The notes beneath the pieces were generated by a model. That model made no database searches. It worked only from the letters and a program-made list of their open reading frames with translations, and was not told the DNA's origin. Both the position numbers and the translations under genes were made by a program. A stretch of 36,441 bases of DNA from Candidatus Poribacteria bacterium (GTDB lineage: Bacteria; Poribacteria; WGA-4E; WGA-3G), in NCBI GenBank assembly GCA_003635315.1, contig PYJD01000044.1, positions 1 through 36,441 on the forward strand. The letters run 5' to 3'. This document shows, one piece after another, positions 26,436-34,301 of the stretch (within the stretch, counting starts at the first letter, position 1; each line of letters begins with the position of its first letter).

Positions 26436-27023
26436 TTATGTTTCACATATGTTATATGTATTATTTATATAGTTAAAAATGTTACACTTTTTGACACATT
26501 TTGTGTCATTAGTAAAACGGCTGTCCGCCCTGTCACAGTCTGGGTTCATCGGTGTTTTAAAAGAATTATAGAAATTCTTAAATTGTGTGATTTTGTGTCC
26601 TTCTTCTTTTTTATTAATTATATTTTTTGGGGGAATTTCCGATACAGACATTTTTAATACGTTCTCTATATGATAATATCTCATTATAATAACATAACCT
26701 ATTAAGGAGTATCCTATTAGAAGACATTCCCATAAACCATCAAAGCAACGTTTTCTCAGAGAAATGGTATAGGTGATGCCGTTTTTGTTTTTAAGATTAA
26801 TTAGAATGTATTGGATAGTCATTAGATAGTTTTCTGTATTTATGTAAAAAGTTACGAAATCGTAACTTTTTTCTGTCACCCAAATTTTAGTATAGTCGCT
26901 GTTAGGTCTGTCCCCGTCTATGTTTACAGCCAATTTACGATTTTTGTAAAAAAATAAAAAAGTTCTCTTGATAGGTTTCTTAACACTTCGTTTTCCCAAT
27001 AAGATGTGTGAGATTATTGACAT
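26436..27023 (-). CDS. Doubtful 195-aa open frame
   Basis: An AT-rich frame with no family recognised. The translation is rich in N, I, Y, K and F and shows no signal, membrane pattern or repeat. A perfect terminator-like hairpin (26846-26872) lies inside it, and no Shine-Dalgarno precedes its ATG. The C-terminal third (NPDCDRADSRFTNDTKCVKKC) looks less random, so it may be decay of something older. Confidence 0.15.
   Translation of the reverse strand: MSIISHILLGKRSVKKPIKRTFLFFYKNRKLAVNIDGDRPNSDYTKIWVTEKSYDFVTFYINTENYLMTIQYILINLKNKNGITYTISLRKRCFDGLWECLLIGYSLIGYVIIMRYYHIENVLKMSVSEIPPKNIINKKEEGHKITQFKNFYNSFKTPMNPDCDRADSRFTNDTKCVKKCNIFNYINNTYNICET
26846..26872. terminator. Perfect symmetric hairpin with T-tract
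   Basis: AAAAAGTTACG, the loop AAAT, then CGTAACTTTTTT is a textbook symmetric intrinsic terminator that can work both ways. No solid gene ends here, so what it terminates is unknown. Confidence 0.6.
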
Positions 27024-27272
27024 TTATAAAACTGTGTATATTTTCTTTAATCATATTGATTTATCCTAAATTTAGAATTCGTATGCGTATAATAATAATT
27101 CTCTATATGTCATTGTAACATATATTTACTCTTGTGTCAATCTCTTTTCGTATATGTGATGTCTGTTTTTTTAAATTTCTTCAATTTATTTTAAAACTGC
27201 TTAGAAATTTAATAGATATGGTAAACTATACACAAATATTTCAATACATTCATATACGTTGAGGAATTGATT

Positions 27273-28109
27273 ATGAACGAAGAACTTTTTGTGAGTAAAG
27301 AATTTACACCTGAAAATGGATTTACATCGGGAATAGAAGGACCAGCCTGCGATGCAGACGGTTATCTATATGCTGTGAATTATGAGAGACAACACACTAT
27401 TGGGAAGGTAACACCTGATGGGGAAGCATGTGTTTTTGTCGAATTACCACCAGGTAGTATTGGTAACGGAATCCGTTTTAATAGTGAAGGGTATATGTTT
27501 ATCGCTGACTATACGAACCATAATGTACTTAAAGTAGATATGGATACACGTGAAATTACTGTACATGCTCATGAACCAACCATGAATCAACCGAATGATT
27601 TAGCTATAGGTGCAAACGATATTATATACGCAAGCGATCCAAATTGGGGAGAGTCTAAAGGGCAAATTTGGCGTGTGGATACAAATGGAAGTGTTACACT
27701 ATTAGAGTCGGATATGGGTACAACGAACGGAATTGAGGTTAGTCCAGAGGAATGTGTTTTATATGTAAACGAATCTGCACAGAGGAATGTGTGGAGATAC
27801 GATTTATCTTCGGATGGCAAAATTAGTAATAAAGAACTCTTAATCCAATTTCCAGATTTTGGTATGGATGGGATGCGTTGCGACATTGATGGTAATCTCT
27901 ATATTACACGTCATGGTAAAGGCACAATAGCTAAACTATCGCCCTCTGGTGAGGTGATGTTAGAAGTTGAACTTGCAGGGAAAAGCTGTACAAATATTGC
28001 ATTTGGTGGACCTGATGGACGAACTTGCTATGTGACTATTGCTGATAGAGGAAATGTAGAGGTGTTTCGCGTTGATAAGCCTGGACGAAGTTGGGAATTA
28101 TTTCAGTAG
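27273..28109 (+). CDS. SMP-30/gluconolactonase-like propeller protein
   Basis: A 278-residue six-bladed propeller of the SMP-30/gluconolactonase/LRE group. The blades show the family pattern: GFTSGIEGPACDADGYLYA, GSIGNGIRFNSEGYMFIAD, NQPNDLAIGANDIIYASDP, GTTNGIEVSPEECVLYVNES, GMDGMRCDIDGNLYITRHG and TNIAFGGPDGRTCYVTIADR. The Glu in GIEGP, the Asn in QPNDLA and the Asp in GMDGMRCD match the metal-binding residues of SMP-30. It has no signal peptide, so it probably acts in the cytosol as a sugar lactonase. The ATG at 27273 is preferred to a TTG at 27267, because GAGGA lies 7 bases upstream of it. Confidence 0.9.
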   Translation: MNEELFVSKEFTPENGFTSGIEGPACDADGYLYAVNYERQHTIGKVTPDGEACVFVELPPGSIGNGIRFNSEGYMFIADYTNHNVLKVDMDTREITVHAHEPTMNQPNDLAIGANDIIYASDPNWGESKGQIWRVDTNGSVTLLESDMGTTNGIEVSPEECVLYVNESAQRNVWRYDLSSDGKISNKELLIQFPDFGMDGMRCDIDGNLYITRHGKGTIAKLSPSGEVMLEVELAGKSCTNIAFGGPDGRTCYVTIADRGNVEVFRVDKPGRSWELFQ

Positions 28110-28125
28110 TCTTAAATGTATAGCG

Positions 28126-28154
28126 TTGACAGATATACTAAGCTGTGATAGAAT
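28126..28154 (+). promoter_or_regulatory. Sigma-70 promoter
   Basis: TTGACA at 28126-28131 and TAGAAT at 28149-28154 have a 17-base spacer. It reads into the LamG pseudogene and then the O-methyltransferase, so a promoter of the lost LamG gene may now drive the methyltransferase. Confidence 0.65.
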
Positions 28155-28170
28155 TTATTAATAAGACATA

Positions 28171-28334
28171 ATGGATAAGAGCATGAAACTCTTTATATTC
28201 TTTTAGTATTTTTATTTGTGTTTAGTTCTAATGCAATTGGTGAACTTCTGGATGGACTTGTTCTGTATATGCCACTTGATGAGGGTATAGGAGAAGAAAC
28301 ATTAGATGTGTCTGCAAATGGTTTTAATTGTTGA
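28171..28334 (+). pseudogene. LamG protein remnant, frameshifted and truncated
   Basis: From the ATG at 28171, MDKSMKLFIFF stops at a TAG. One frame over, the reading continues LVFLFVFSSNAIGELLDGLV, then LYMPLDEGIGEETLDVSANG, ending FNC and a TGA at 28332-28334. Joined, this is a signal peptide plus the opening of a LamG domain, as in the genes at 23555 and 24412 (SDGLVLYHTYDKGAGDIAED, SGNGHDGK). The frameshift falls in the T-run near 28200. The rest of the domain is missing, so the gene is dead, probably by an indel plus a deletion that joined it to the methyltransferase gene 7 bases downstream. Confidence 0.7.
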
Positions 28335-28341
28335 GTAAGAT

Positions 28342-28890
28342 ATGGATCAGTATGAATCAATATTAAACCGTCTTGAGAAAACAGCTATAGAATATACAAA
28401 TATAGCACCAGAAAACGGACAATTTATCTCAATTCTGATTCAATCAATTAACGCTCAGAATGTACTTGAAGTTGGCACCAGTAATGGGTATTCTACTATC
28501 TGGCTTGCGGCAGCTTTAAAATTGACAGGTGGTCAACTGATTACAATTGAATATGACGCAAAACGTGCAGAAGAAGCGTTATCGCATCTTACAGAAGTTG
28601 GACTTGATAGTATTGTCAATATACGCGTTGGGAATGCACTTGATGAAATCTCAAAATGTCAAGAAACCTTTGATCTTGTGTTCTTAGATGCACAAAAAGA
28701 TGAATATAAGAAGTATCTTGAATTGGTCCTCCCTAATATACGTGTCGGTGGATTGATAATAGCCGATGATACCATAACCATGCGTGATGAAATGCCTGAC
28801 TATATTGATTATGTCTTTAACACGCCTACCTTAAACTCTGTGGATATTCCCCTTGATGATGGCATTATATTAAGCCATAAAATTCTGTAA
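28342..28890 (+). CDS. O-methyltransferase (class I SAM-dependent)
   Basis: A 182-residue catechol-O-methyltransferase-like enzyme. The SAM-binding motif is LEVGTSNGYSTIWLAAAL, then the acidic strand LITIEYDAKRAEEA, the VNIRVGNALDEI segment and LVFLDAQKDEYKKYLELVLP with the Asp expected at the active site, then GGLIIADDTI. It lacks an N-terminal targeting signal and works in the cytosol. The substrate cannot be read from the sequence. The gene starts directly after the LamG pseudogene, and the aminotransferase follows after 21 bases, so these two are probably co-transcribed. Confidence 0.9.
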   Translation: MDQYESILNRLEKTAIEYTNIAPENGQFISILIQSINAQNVLEVGTSNGYSTIWLAAALKLTGGQLITIEYDAKRAEEALSHLTEVGLDSIVNIRVGNALDEISKCQETFDLVFLDAQKDEYKKYLELVLPNIRVGGLIIADDTITMRDEMPDYIDYVFNTPTLNSVDIPLDDGIILSHKIL

Positions 28891-28911
28891 TGTGCTTTAA
28901 TTTCCAAATAT

Positions 28912-30105
28912 ATGGTCCTTCAGTCAAAATTATCTGATAAATCCACCCGTTTCACTGAATCTGTTATTCGTGGTATGACACAGTTATGTTTGCGCCATAA
29001 TGCTATTAACCTGTCTCAAGGAACGCCGGCGTATCAACCACCAGACGAAGTGAGATATGCAGCGATTGAAGCAATACAAGAAGGATATAACCAATACAGT
29101 ATCACATGGGGAGCACCGGATTTTCGTGATGCTATTGCCCATAAGATGACGACATTTAACAATATCCCTACAGATTCTGCCAAAAACGTCACAGTTACAT
29201 GTGGTTCTACAGAAGGTATGTTGTCATCACTGCTCGCAATCATTAACCCTGATGATGAAGTTATCATTTTTGAACCGTTCTATGAGAATTACGGTCCTGA
29301 TACTATTATTTCAGGTGCAAAACCGGTATATGTTGCATTAAGGGAATCACAACCAGTAGATGGCATAATGCAATTCACATACGATTCAGCAGAACTGAGA
29401 GATGCTTTTTCTGTAAATACAAAGGCAATAATTATCAATACACCGAACAACCCGTTAGGAAAGGTATTTACTCAGCCTGAACTTCAGGAGATAGCGGATC
29501 TCTGCTGTGAATATGATTGTATTGCTGTTACCGATGAAATCTATGAACATATGATCTATGACGACAAACCACATATCAGTATAGGATCGTTTCCACAGAT
29601 GCAAGACAGGACGATTACAATATCTGGACTAAGTAAAACATACTCTATGACCGGATGGAGACTTGGCTATGTTGTCGCTCCTGAGACCTTAACGGATGCC
29701 ATACGTAAAATGCACGATTTCTTGACGGTAGGAGCACCCCACCCATTACAACGAGCCGGTATTGCAGCCTTGAATTTACCTACCAGTTATTATGAAGAAT
29801 TGGTGCTAAAGTATAATAAGAATCGTCAACAGTTATTAACTACCCTAACAGAATCAGGTTTCAGTTGCTTTTCACCTGAAGGTGCATATTACATAATGAC
29901 AGATATATCAAATTTTGGTTTTCCTGATGATACTGCTTTTGCCCATTGGTTGGTAAAGGAAATAGGTGTTGGTGGTGTTCCAGGTTCAAGTTTTTATAGT
30001 CGTTCTGAACTTGGTGAGACGAAATTCCGATTTATGTTCAGCATGAGTAAAGATATATTAGAAGAAGCTGGTGAACGCTTAATGCGAATTCAATCTAAAC
30101 TTTGA
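28912..30105 (+). CDS. Pyridoxal-phosphate aminotransferase, class I/II
   Basis: A 397-residue fold-type I aminotransferase of the aspartate-aminotransferase-like group. Motifs are INLSQGTPAYQPPDEV, YSITWGAPDFRDAIA, TCGSTEGMLSSLLAI, the NTPNNPLGKVF loop, VTDEIYEHMIYD and the PLP lysine K242 in TISGLSKTYSMTGWRLGY. A substrate-facing Arg is expected in the C-terminal TKFRFMFS motif. The Trp and Gly of YSITWGAP and the PHPLQR segment suggest the broad kynurenine/aromatic or methionine-type branch, but the substrate is inferred only. It lies 21 bases downstream of the O-methyltransferase, and MITE copy 2 begins just after its stop. Confidence 0.93.
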   Translation: MVLQSKLSDKSTRFTESVIRGMTQLCLRHNAINLSQGTPAYQPPDEVRYAAIEAIQEGYNQYSITWGAPDFRDAIAHKMTTFNNIPTDSAKNVTVTCGSTEGMLSSLLAIINPDDEVIIFEPFYENYGPDTIISGAKPVYVALRESQPVDGIMQFTYDSAELRDAFSVNTKAIIINTPNNPLGKVFTQPELQEIADLCCEYDCIAVTDEIYEHMIYDDKPHISIGSFPQMQDRTITISGLSKTYSMTGWRLGYVVAPETLTDAIRKMHDFLTVGAPHPLQRAGIAALNLPTSYYEELVLKYNKNRQQLLTTLTESGFSCFSPEGAYYIMTDISNFGFPDDTAFAHWLVKEIGVGGVPGSSFYSRSELGETKFRFMFSMSKDILEEAGERLMRIQSKL

Positions 30106-30123
30106 ATTAGTGTGAGTATAGTA

Positions 30124-30265
30124 ATCTATAGTGAGCATTGAAAATAATAACACAAAATCCCTGTAGGAGCGATGTCCGAATCGCGATTTAACTCAGTGAT
30201 ACTCGGGAATCGGAGTTCCCTCCTACATCTCATAATGTTCCATTAATTCAAAGCTTACTATAAAG
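30124..30265 (-). mobile_element. MITE-like element, copy 2 (142 bp, inverted)
   Basis: The reverse complement of this stretch matches the element at 25379-25521 nearly throughout, including the inverted ends (ATCTATAGTGAGC and GCTTACTATAAAG) and the internal CGATTCGGACATCGCTCC and GTAGGAGGGAACTCC modules. It fills nearly the whole gap between the aminotransferase stop (30105) and the ATG of the 68-aa gene (30281). It is noncoding. Confidence 0.8.
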
Positions 30266-30280
30266 TTTAGGGATAATAAA

Positions 30281-30487
30281 ATGGATAGTATAATTGATAA
30301 GGAAACCCGTGAGATTTTTAGAGCGGAGATAGAAGCTTTAATTGAAAAAGATTCCAAGTATATTTCACTGGGACCAGATGAAATCCAAGCCATAGTAAAT
30401 GCATTTGACTTTACACTAACGAATGGTAAAAAGAATGTTAGAGCTCAGATGCTCTATGATGAGATTCTGAAAATTAAAAAAGAGTAA
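30281..30487 (+). CDS. Small helical protein paired with an SMC-type ATPase
   Basis: A 68-residue protein, predominantly helical by eye (MDSIIDKETREIFRAEIEAL, then ISLGPDEIQAIVNAF) and charged. No family was recognised. It ends one base before the ATG of the zinc-hook ATPase gene, so the two are almost certainly co-transcribed and perhaps translationally coupled. The end of MITE copy 2 is only 16 bases before its ATG. It could be a small regulator or partner subunit of the ATPase. Confidence 0.7.
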   Translation: MDSIIDKETREIFRAEIEALIEKDSKYISLGPDEIQAIVNAFDFTLTNGKKNVRAQMLYDEILKIKKE

Positions 30488-30488
30488 T

Positions 30489-32381
30489 ATGAAGTTAGAA
30501 CTACTCCGTCTGAGAAATTTCGGATGTTTAAAACAGCAAGATTATACGCTAACTGATGGTGTAAATCTGATATTTGGACCGAATTTCAGTGGGAAAAGCA
30601 CACTGGTAAATGCAATCTTTTTTTCTTTGACGGGTCATGCAATAGTGCCACGTGTTGATATAAGAACTATGCGTACACCAAAATCGAATAGTGGTACAGC
30701 GGGAATTCAATTCGTTGTTGATGATAAGAGATACATGCTATTTCGTGGTACACGTACACAGTGTCAGTTGAGAGAAAAAGTAAATGGTGAATGGAAGATC
30801 ATTCTTGATGAGGAACGTGTGAATGTTGTTGAGGCTGCATTGAAAGAACGTTTTGGTTTTATGCGCGAACGTTTCGCACTTACAACTTTTTTACGGGAAG
30901 GTGAGATTACTGAATTTCTTGAAAGACAACCTGCCACCCGTCGCGATATTCTATATACACTATTGGGAATTGATCAACTCATGGATGTCAGAGAATGCTT
31001 TATTGACACACGCCGTCTTGCCAAACGTGAAAAGGCAAGGATTGACTCCCATCAAAATAGTCTAAGATTCACTGAACAAAAAAACAGTAAAAATGAGATA
31101 GAGAAAGTAGAAAATAGAATAAAAGAACTTGAAGCATCATACACAGATAATACAGGTGATGTTGAACTAATTGCTGAATGGAAGAAAAGTGTAAAGCATT
31201 TGAAATCACAGTTAGAATCTCTCAAACGTGAACATAGAGAAAAAATGACAGGTTTTCAAGATATTTCCAAGATGAGCGAAATGATTGAAAATATCGAAAA
31301 AGCTGTGAAAGAAAATGTCGGAATCGAATCTGAACGGGATCAGTTGATACAGAAAATTGGGAGTGCCGAATCACAGATTACAGCGTTGTCCAAAGTATGT
31401 GATAATTTGCGATTGTTGCTTGACAAAAACGATGGACATTGTCCTACTTGTCAACAGGAAGTTGAAAGAGATGTTGTAAAACGGATTGTTGAGGAAAAAG
31501 AAAACGAGCAGGCAAACCTATCAACGGATTTAAAGGAATATAAGAAGACCTTAGAGGAAATGAATGTAACTCTTGAGAGTCGTCAAGAACTGGAACAAAG
31601 GCTGCAAACCTTACGGACCAATTTTACCAGATTAGAACAGCTTACACAGGATATATCTAAAGTTGAGAAAGAGTTAAGCACTGTCATAACACGTTTATCC
31701 GAAAGGGGGATAACTGAAGAAGCAGAAAATGCTGAAAATGAGGTGCATTCAAATAGTGCTTTAGCTGTTAACATGGATAAAACCCAATTAAAAGGACAAC
31801 TGGATAATCAAAGAAAAAGACTACAAAAACTCAAGCAGGATGAAGCAGTTCAAGCAGATAGATTGAATCAACTTCAAGAAGTAAATATACAGGCGGAAAA
31901 AGTTCAAAATACACTACTCTGTATTGAACTTGCTTGTACTGGTGTTGATAAGACAATAGAGACACTTCAACGACAAATTATGAAACCTGCCGAAGAGGAA
32001 TTACATAATTGGATTAATCAGATGGAGCTTTTTGGACAAGCACGAATTGACTTACTTAAGCAGCACTTACTTCCTTCAGTGAATATCAATGGTGAGGATA
32101 GAAGTTTGATGCTATTGAGTGGTAGTGAAAAGATGTTTCTCTATCTCTGTTTTAAGGTGGCACTTGCAAAAGTCTTAGGTAATACAAGCTTTTTTGTATT
32201 TGATGATCCAACATTACATCTTGATGATGAACGAAAAAAGATGATGGTTGAATTTATTAAGCAGCTTGCCAAAGAGTATCAAGTTATTGTTACAAGTTAT
32301 GACGAGGATGTCCGTTCTGGATTGGAAGGGGCACATTTAATCGAGATGAACCGTGTGGAGGAACAAGAAGTGAATGAATAA
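30489..32381 (+). CDS. Rad50/SbcC-like SMC ATPase with zinc hook
   Basis: A 630-residue ABC/SMC-type ATPase. Walker A is GPNFSGKST at 30-38. A long coiled coil runs from about 175 to 520 and is broken by a CxxC zinc hook (HCPTCQQ, C318 and C321), where two molecules join. The signature LSGSEK lies at 543-548 and Walker B at 568-573 (FFVFDD), with a D-loop PTLHLDDE. It is the Rad50/SbcC architecture but shorter than the usual 850-1000 residues, with a short coiled coil. No Mre11/SbcD nuclease lies adjacent in this window; instead a 68-aa protein precedes it. It may act on DNA ends or in genome defence; this is open. Weak motifs and few neighbours leave its exact subgroup uncertain. Confidence 0.85.
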   Translation: MKLELLRLRNFGCLKQQDYTLTDGVNLIFGPNFSGKSTLVNAIFFSLTGHAIVPRVDIRTMRTPKSNSGTAGIQFVVDDKRYMLFRGTRTQCQLREKVNGEWKIILDEERVNVVEAALKERFGFMRERFALTTFLREGEITEFLERQPATRRDILYTLLGIDQLMDVRECFIDTRRLAKREKARIDSHQNSLRFTEQKNSKNEIEKVENRIKELEASYTDNTGDVELIAEWKKSVKHLKSQLESLKREHREKMTGFQDISKMSEMIENIEKAVKENVGIESERDQLIQKIGSAESQITALSKVCDNLRLLLDKNDGHCPTCQQEVERDVVKRIVEEKENEQANLSTDLKEYKKTLEEMNVTLESRQELEQRLQTLRTNFTRLEQLTQDISKVEKELSTVITRLSERGITEEAENAENEVHSNSALAVNMDKTQLKGQLDNQRKRLQKLKQDEAVQADRLNQLQEVNIQAEKVQNTLLCIELACTGVDKTIETLQRQIMKPAEEELHNWINQMELFGQARIDLLKQHLLPSVNINGEDRSLMLLSGSEKMFLYLCFKVALAKVLGNTSFFVFDDPTLHLDDERKKMMVEFIKQLAKEYQVIVTSYDEDVRSGLEGAHLIEMNRVEEQEVNE

Positions 32382-32405
32382 GTGTTATGTTATAAACAGT
32401 CTGTT

Positions 32406-33794
32406 CTAAAACCGTTTTAGGAAGATATCACCATTATCCCGTCCACTATTACTCCAAACCACCATACATTCCCCATTTCCTATAGAAACAACAAACGGTG
32501 GATAATGTTCTCCTTTACTTGTGGACACGGGAACACCATCTTTATCCCATAAGATATTGCCACTGATATCTATCTTCTGACAATATATTGCATTGGCGGT
32601 TTTCTCTCCTACATCCCCTCGAAAATCCACCCAAGATATAAAGAATGTATCATCATCTAAATTGACTATGTAAGGTCTATCCTGATGTCCACCTGCAGTA
32701 CAAAGAGGAATACCGTTTTCTTTCCAAATTATTGTCCCATCCGCACTAATACGTTGCATGTACAGATCCCCATAAATGTCTCGTTCATCCCGCCATACAA
32801 CTATAATCCCTCCACTACCATCTTCAACAATTGCATGGTTTTTCTGTATTCCATCAGCAGTACATATTGGGACACCTTCTTCTTTCCACTGTTTATCGCC
32901 GTTAGGGTTAATTCGTTGTGCATATATTTGGTCGTTAATAAAATTCTCATAAATCTGCCATACAACAATGATACCATTTTCATTATCCGACACTACACGG
33001 GGTATACCTTGCATACCATCCGTTGGTGATATGAGTATGGGTGAATCCCATATAGGTGTCCCATCAATATTGTATCTATGTGCCATAATGTGCCAGTTAT
33101 CATATCCTATGACATCCCACCAAATAATATAAAACCCACCTAATCCATCTGCACTTAAGATGGGTTCACTCTGAGAAGAATCGGATTCGAATACTGTAAT
33201 ACCATCCTTCTTCCACAATATATTCCCTTGTGAATCAACACGTTGTATGTATAGATCTTGAAATTCTGAGCTGCGTCTTTCATCCTCCCAGACGATTATC
33301 GCTCCACCTTCACCATCAGCCAGTATTGCTTGGGTGGATTGATCTGTGTCGTCAATACAAATTGGAATACCATCGGTTTCCCATAATACCTTACCTTCAA
33401 GATCTATTGCTTGTGCAAAAATATCCCAACTACGAATCCTTCTTCTGTCATTCCAAACAACAATTGTATGTGTATCATAACCAACCATCCGTAATCGTCG
33501 TTGATTTCTATCTGCTACAGATATAGGTACACCTTTCTGATCCCATAATAGTGTCTTCTCATTATTAATACGTTGTGTATACACATCCCAATCATTTCCT
33601 GTTCGATAATCTTCCCACATAATGACAGCACCCCCTGATCTATCACTCACTGCAGTTGGAAAGAGTTGACCATCCTCAATGATTGATATTGGAATTTCAG
33701 AAAATACAGCAATAGGTATGAAGATACAGGTAAGAAGTAAAATTGATTTACCCAAAAAAGGTATTAATTTAAGTCTAATGTTTTTGGGGTCCAT
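32406..33794 (-). CDS. Secreted repeat protein, probable eight-blade propeller
   Basis: A 462-residue protein with a signal peptide (GKSILLLTCIFIPIAVFSE) and about eight repeats of 50-57 residues. Each carries GG-A-I-VWED-R, then a D(I/L)Y-QR(I/V)D-G-(I/L)LW motif and a G(I/V)PI turn, as in VVWNDRRRIRSWDIFAQAID, IIVWEDERRSSEFQDLYIQR and IVVWRDERDIYGDLYMQRIS. The last strand (DNGDIFLKRF) and the N-terminal strand fit the ring closure of a propeller. No known family is named with confidence. Its start overlaps the end of SixA by 31 bases; a TTG at 33755 would remove the overlap but shorten the signal. It ends 24 bases from the convergent SMC gene. Confidence 0.8.
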   Translation of the reverse strand: MDPKNIRLKLIPFLGKSILLLTCIFIPIAVFSEIPISIIEDGQLFPTAVSDRSGGAVIMWEDYRTGNDWDVYTQRINNEKTLLWDQKGVPISVADRNQRRLRMVGYDTHTIVVWNDRRRIRSWDIFAQAIDLEGKVLWETDGIPICIDDTDQSTQAILADGEGGAIIVWEDERRSSEFQDLYIQRVDSQGNILWKKDGITVFESDSSQSEPILSADGLGGFYIIWWDVIGYDNWHIMAHRYNIDGTPIWDSPILISPTDGMQGIPRVVSDNENGIIVVWQIYENFINDQIYAQRINPNGDKQWKEEGVPICTADGIQKNHAIVEDGSGGIIVVWRDERDIYGDLYMQRISADGTIIWKENGIPLCTAGGHQDRPYIVNLDDDTFFISWVDFRGDVGEKTANAIYCQKIDISGNILWDKDGVPVSTSKGEHYPPFVVSIGNGECMVVWSNSGRDNGDIFLKRF

Positions 33795-34261
33795 AAATCA
33801 ATTAGTGTTCCTTTAGTGTAAGGTGAGAAAGATTCCCAATTATTTATAGGTAATTGTATATGTGCAAGAGCAGCAGTAGGCATTTGGCGATAGTGTCCAG
33901 TGATATGTTGAACGAGTTGTTCCATTGTAGGATTATGTCCAACAACCATTATTCTTTTATATTTTTCAGGGAGTTTTTGTAGAGTTTCGAAGTAGATACC
34001 GACAGGTGCGTGGTAAAAGCTATCTAATTTTTTAATTTTATTCGTATACCCACATGCCTTTGCGAATCTTTTTGCAGTTTTCCGTGCTCGTTTTGCAGAG
34101 GATGATAGGATTCTATCGGGAATGAGATTTGTATTCTTTAGATGTTTACCCATGCGGGGAGCATCTTTTTTTCCACGTTTGTTAAGAGGTCGGTCATAAT
34201 CTCTTAGATCAGGATTATCCCAACTTGATTTTGCATGACGGAGTATGAGGAGTGTTTTCAT
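33764..34261 (-). CDS. sixA: SixA-like phosphohistidine phosphatase
   Basis: A 165-residue histidine-phosphatase-superfamily protein. The catalytic RHAKSSW motif is at residues 8-14, then YDRPLNKRGKKDAPRMG (the SixA signature), SSSAKRARKTAK, and the second His in VVGHNPTMEQLVQHI. SixA dephosphorylates phosphohistidine on histidine-containing phosphotransfer proteins. No phosphorelay gene is seen nearby, so a relay role is not supported by this window. It lies between the dehydrogenase upstream (40 bases) and the propeller protein downstream (overlap of 31 bases). Confidence 0.92.
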   Translation of the reverse strand: MKTLLILRHAKSSWDNPDLRDYDRPLNKRGKKDAPRMGKHLKNTNLIPDRILSSSAKRARKTAKRFAKACGYTNKIKKLDSFYHAPVGIYFETLQKLPEKYKRIMVVGHNPTMEQLVQHITGHYRQMPTAALAHIQLPINNWESFSPYTKGTLIDLWTPKTLDLN

Positions 34262-34301
34262 ATAAAGGAATTATGCAGATTAGTGCATGATTGATGAAAA
34301 T

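Larger units (their letters stand above)
26360..27266. other. AT-rich intergenic region with no certain gene
   Basis: About 900 bases upstream of the plus-strand SMP-30 gene. It holds the doubtful frame at 26436-27023, the hairpin at 26846-26872 and a short palindrome TGACACATTTTGTGTCA near 26483. No RNA gene was recognised. Confidence 0.4.
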
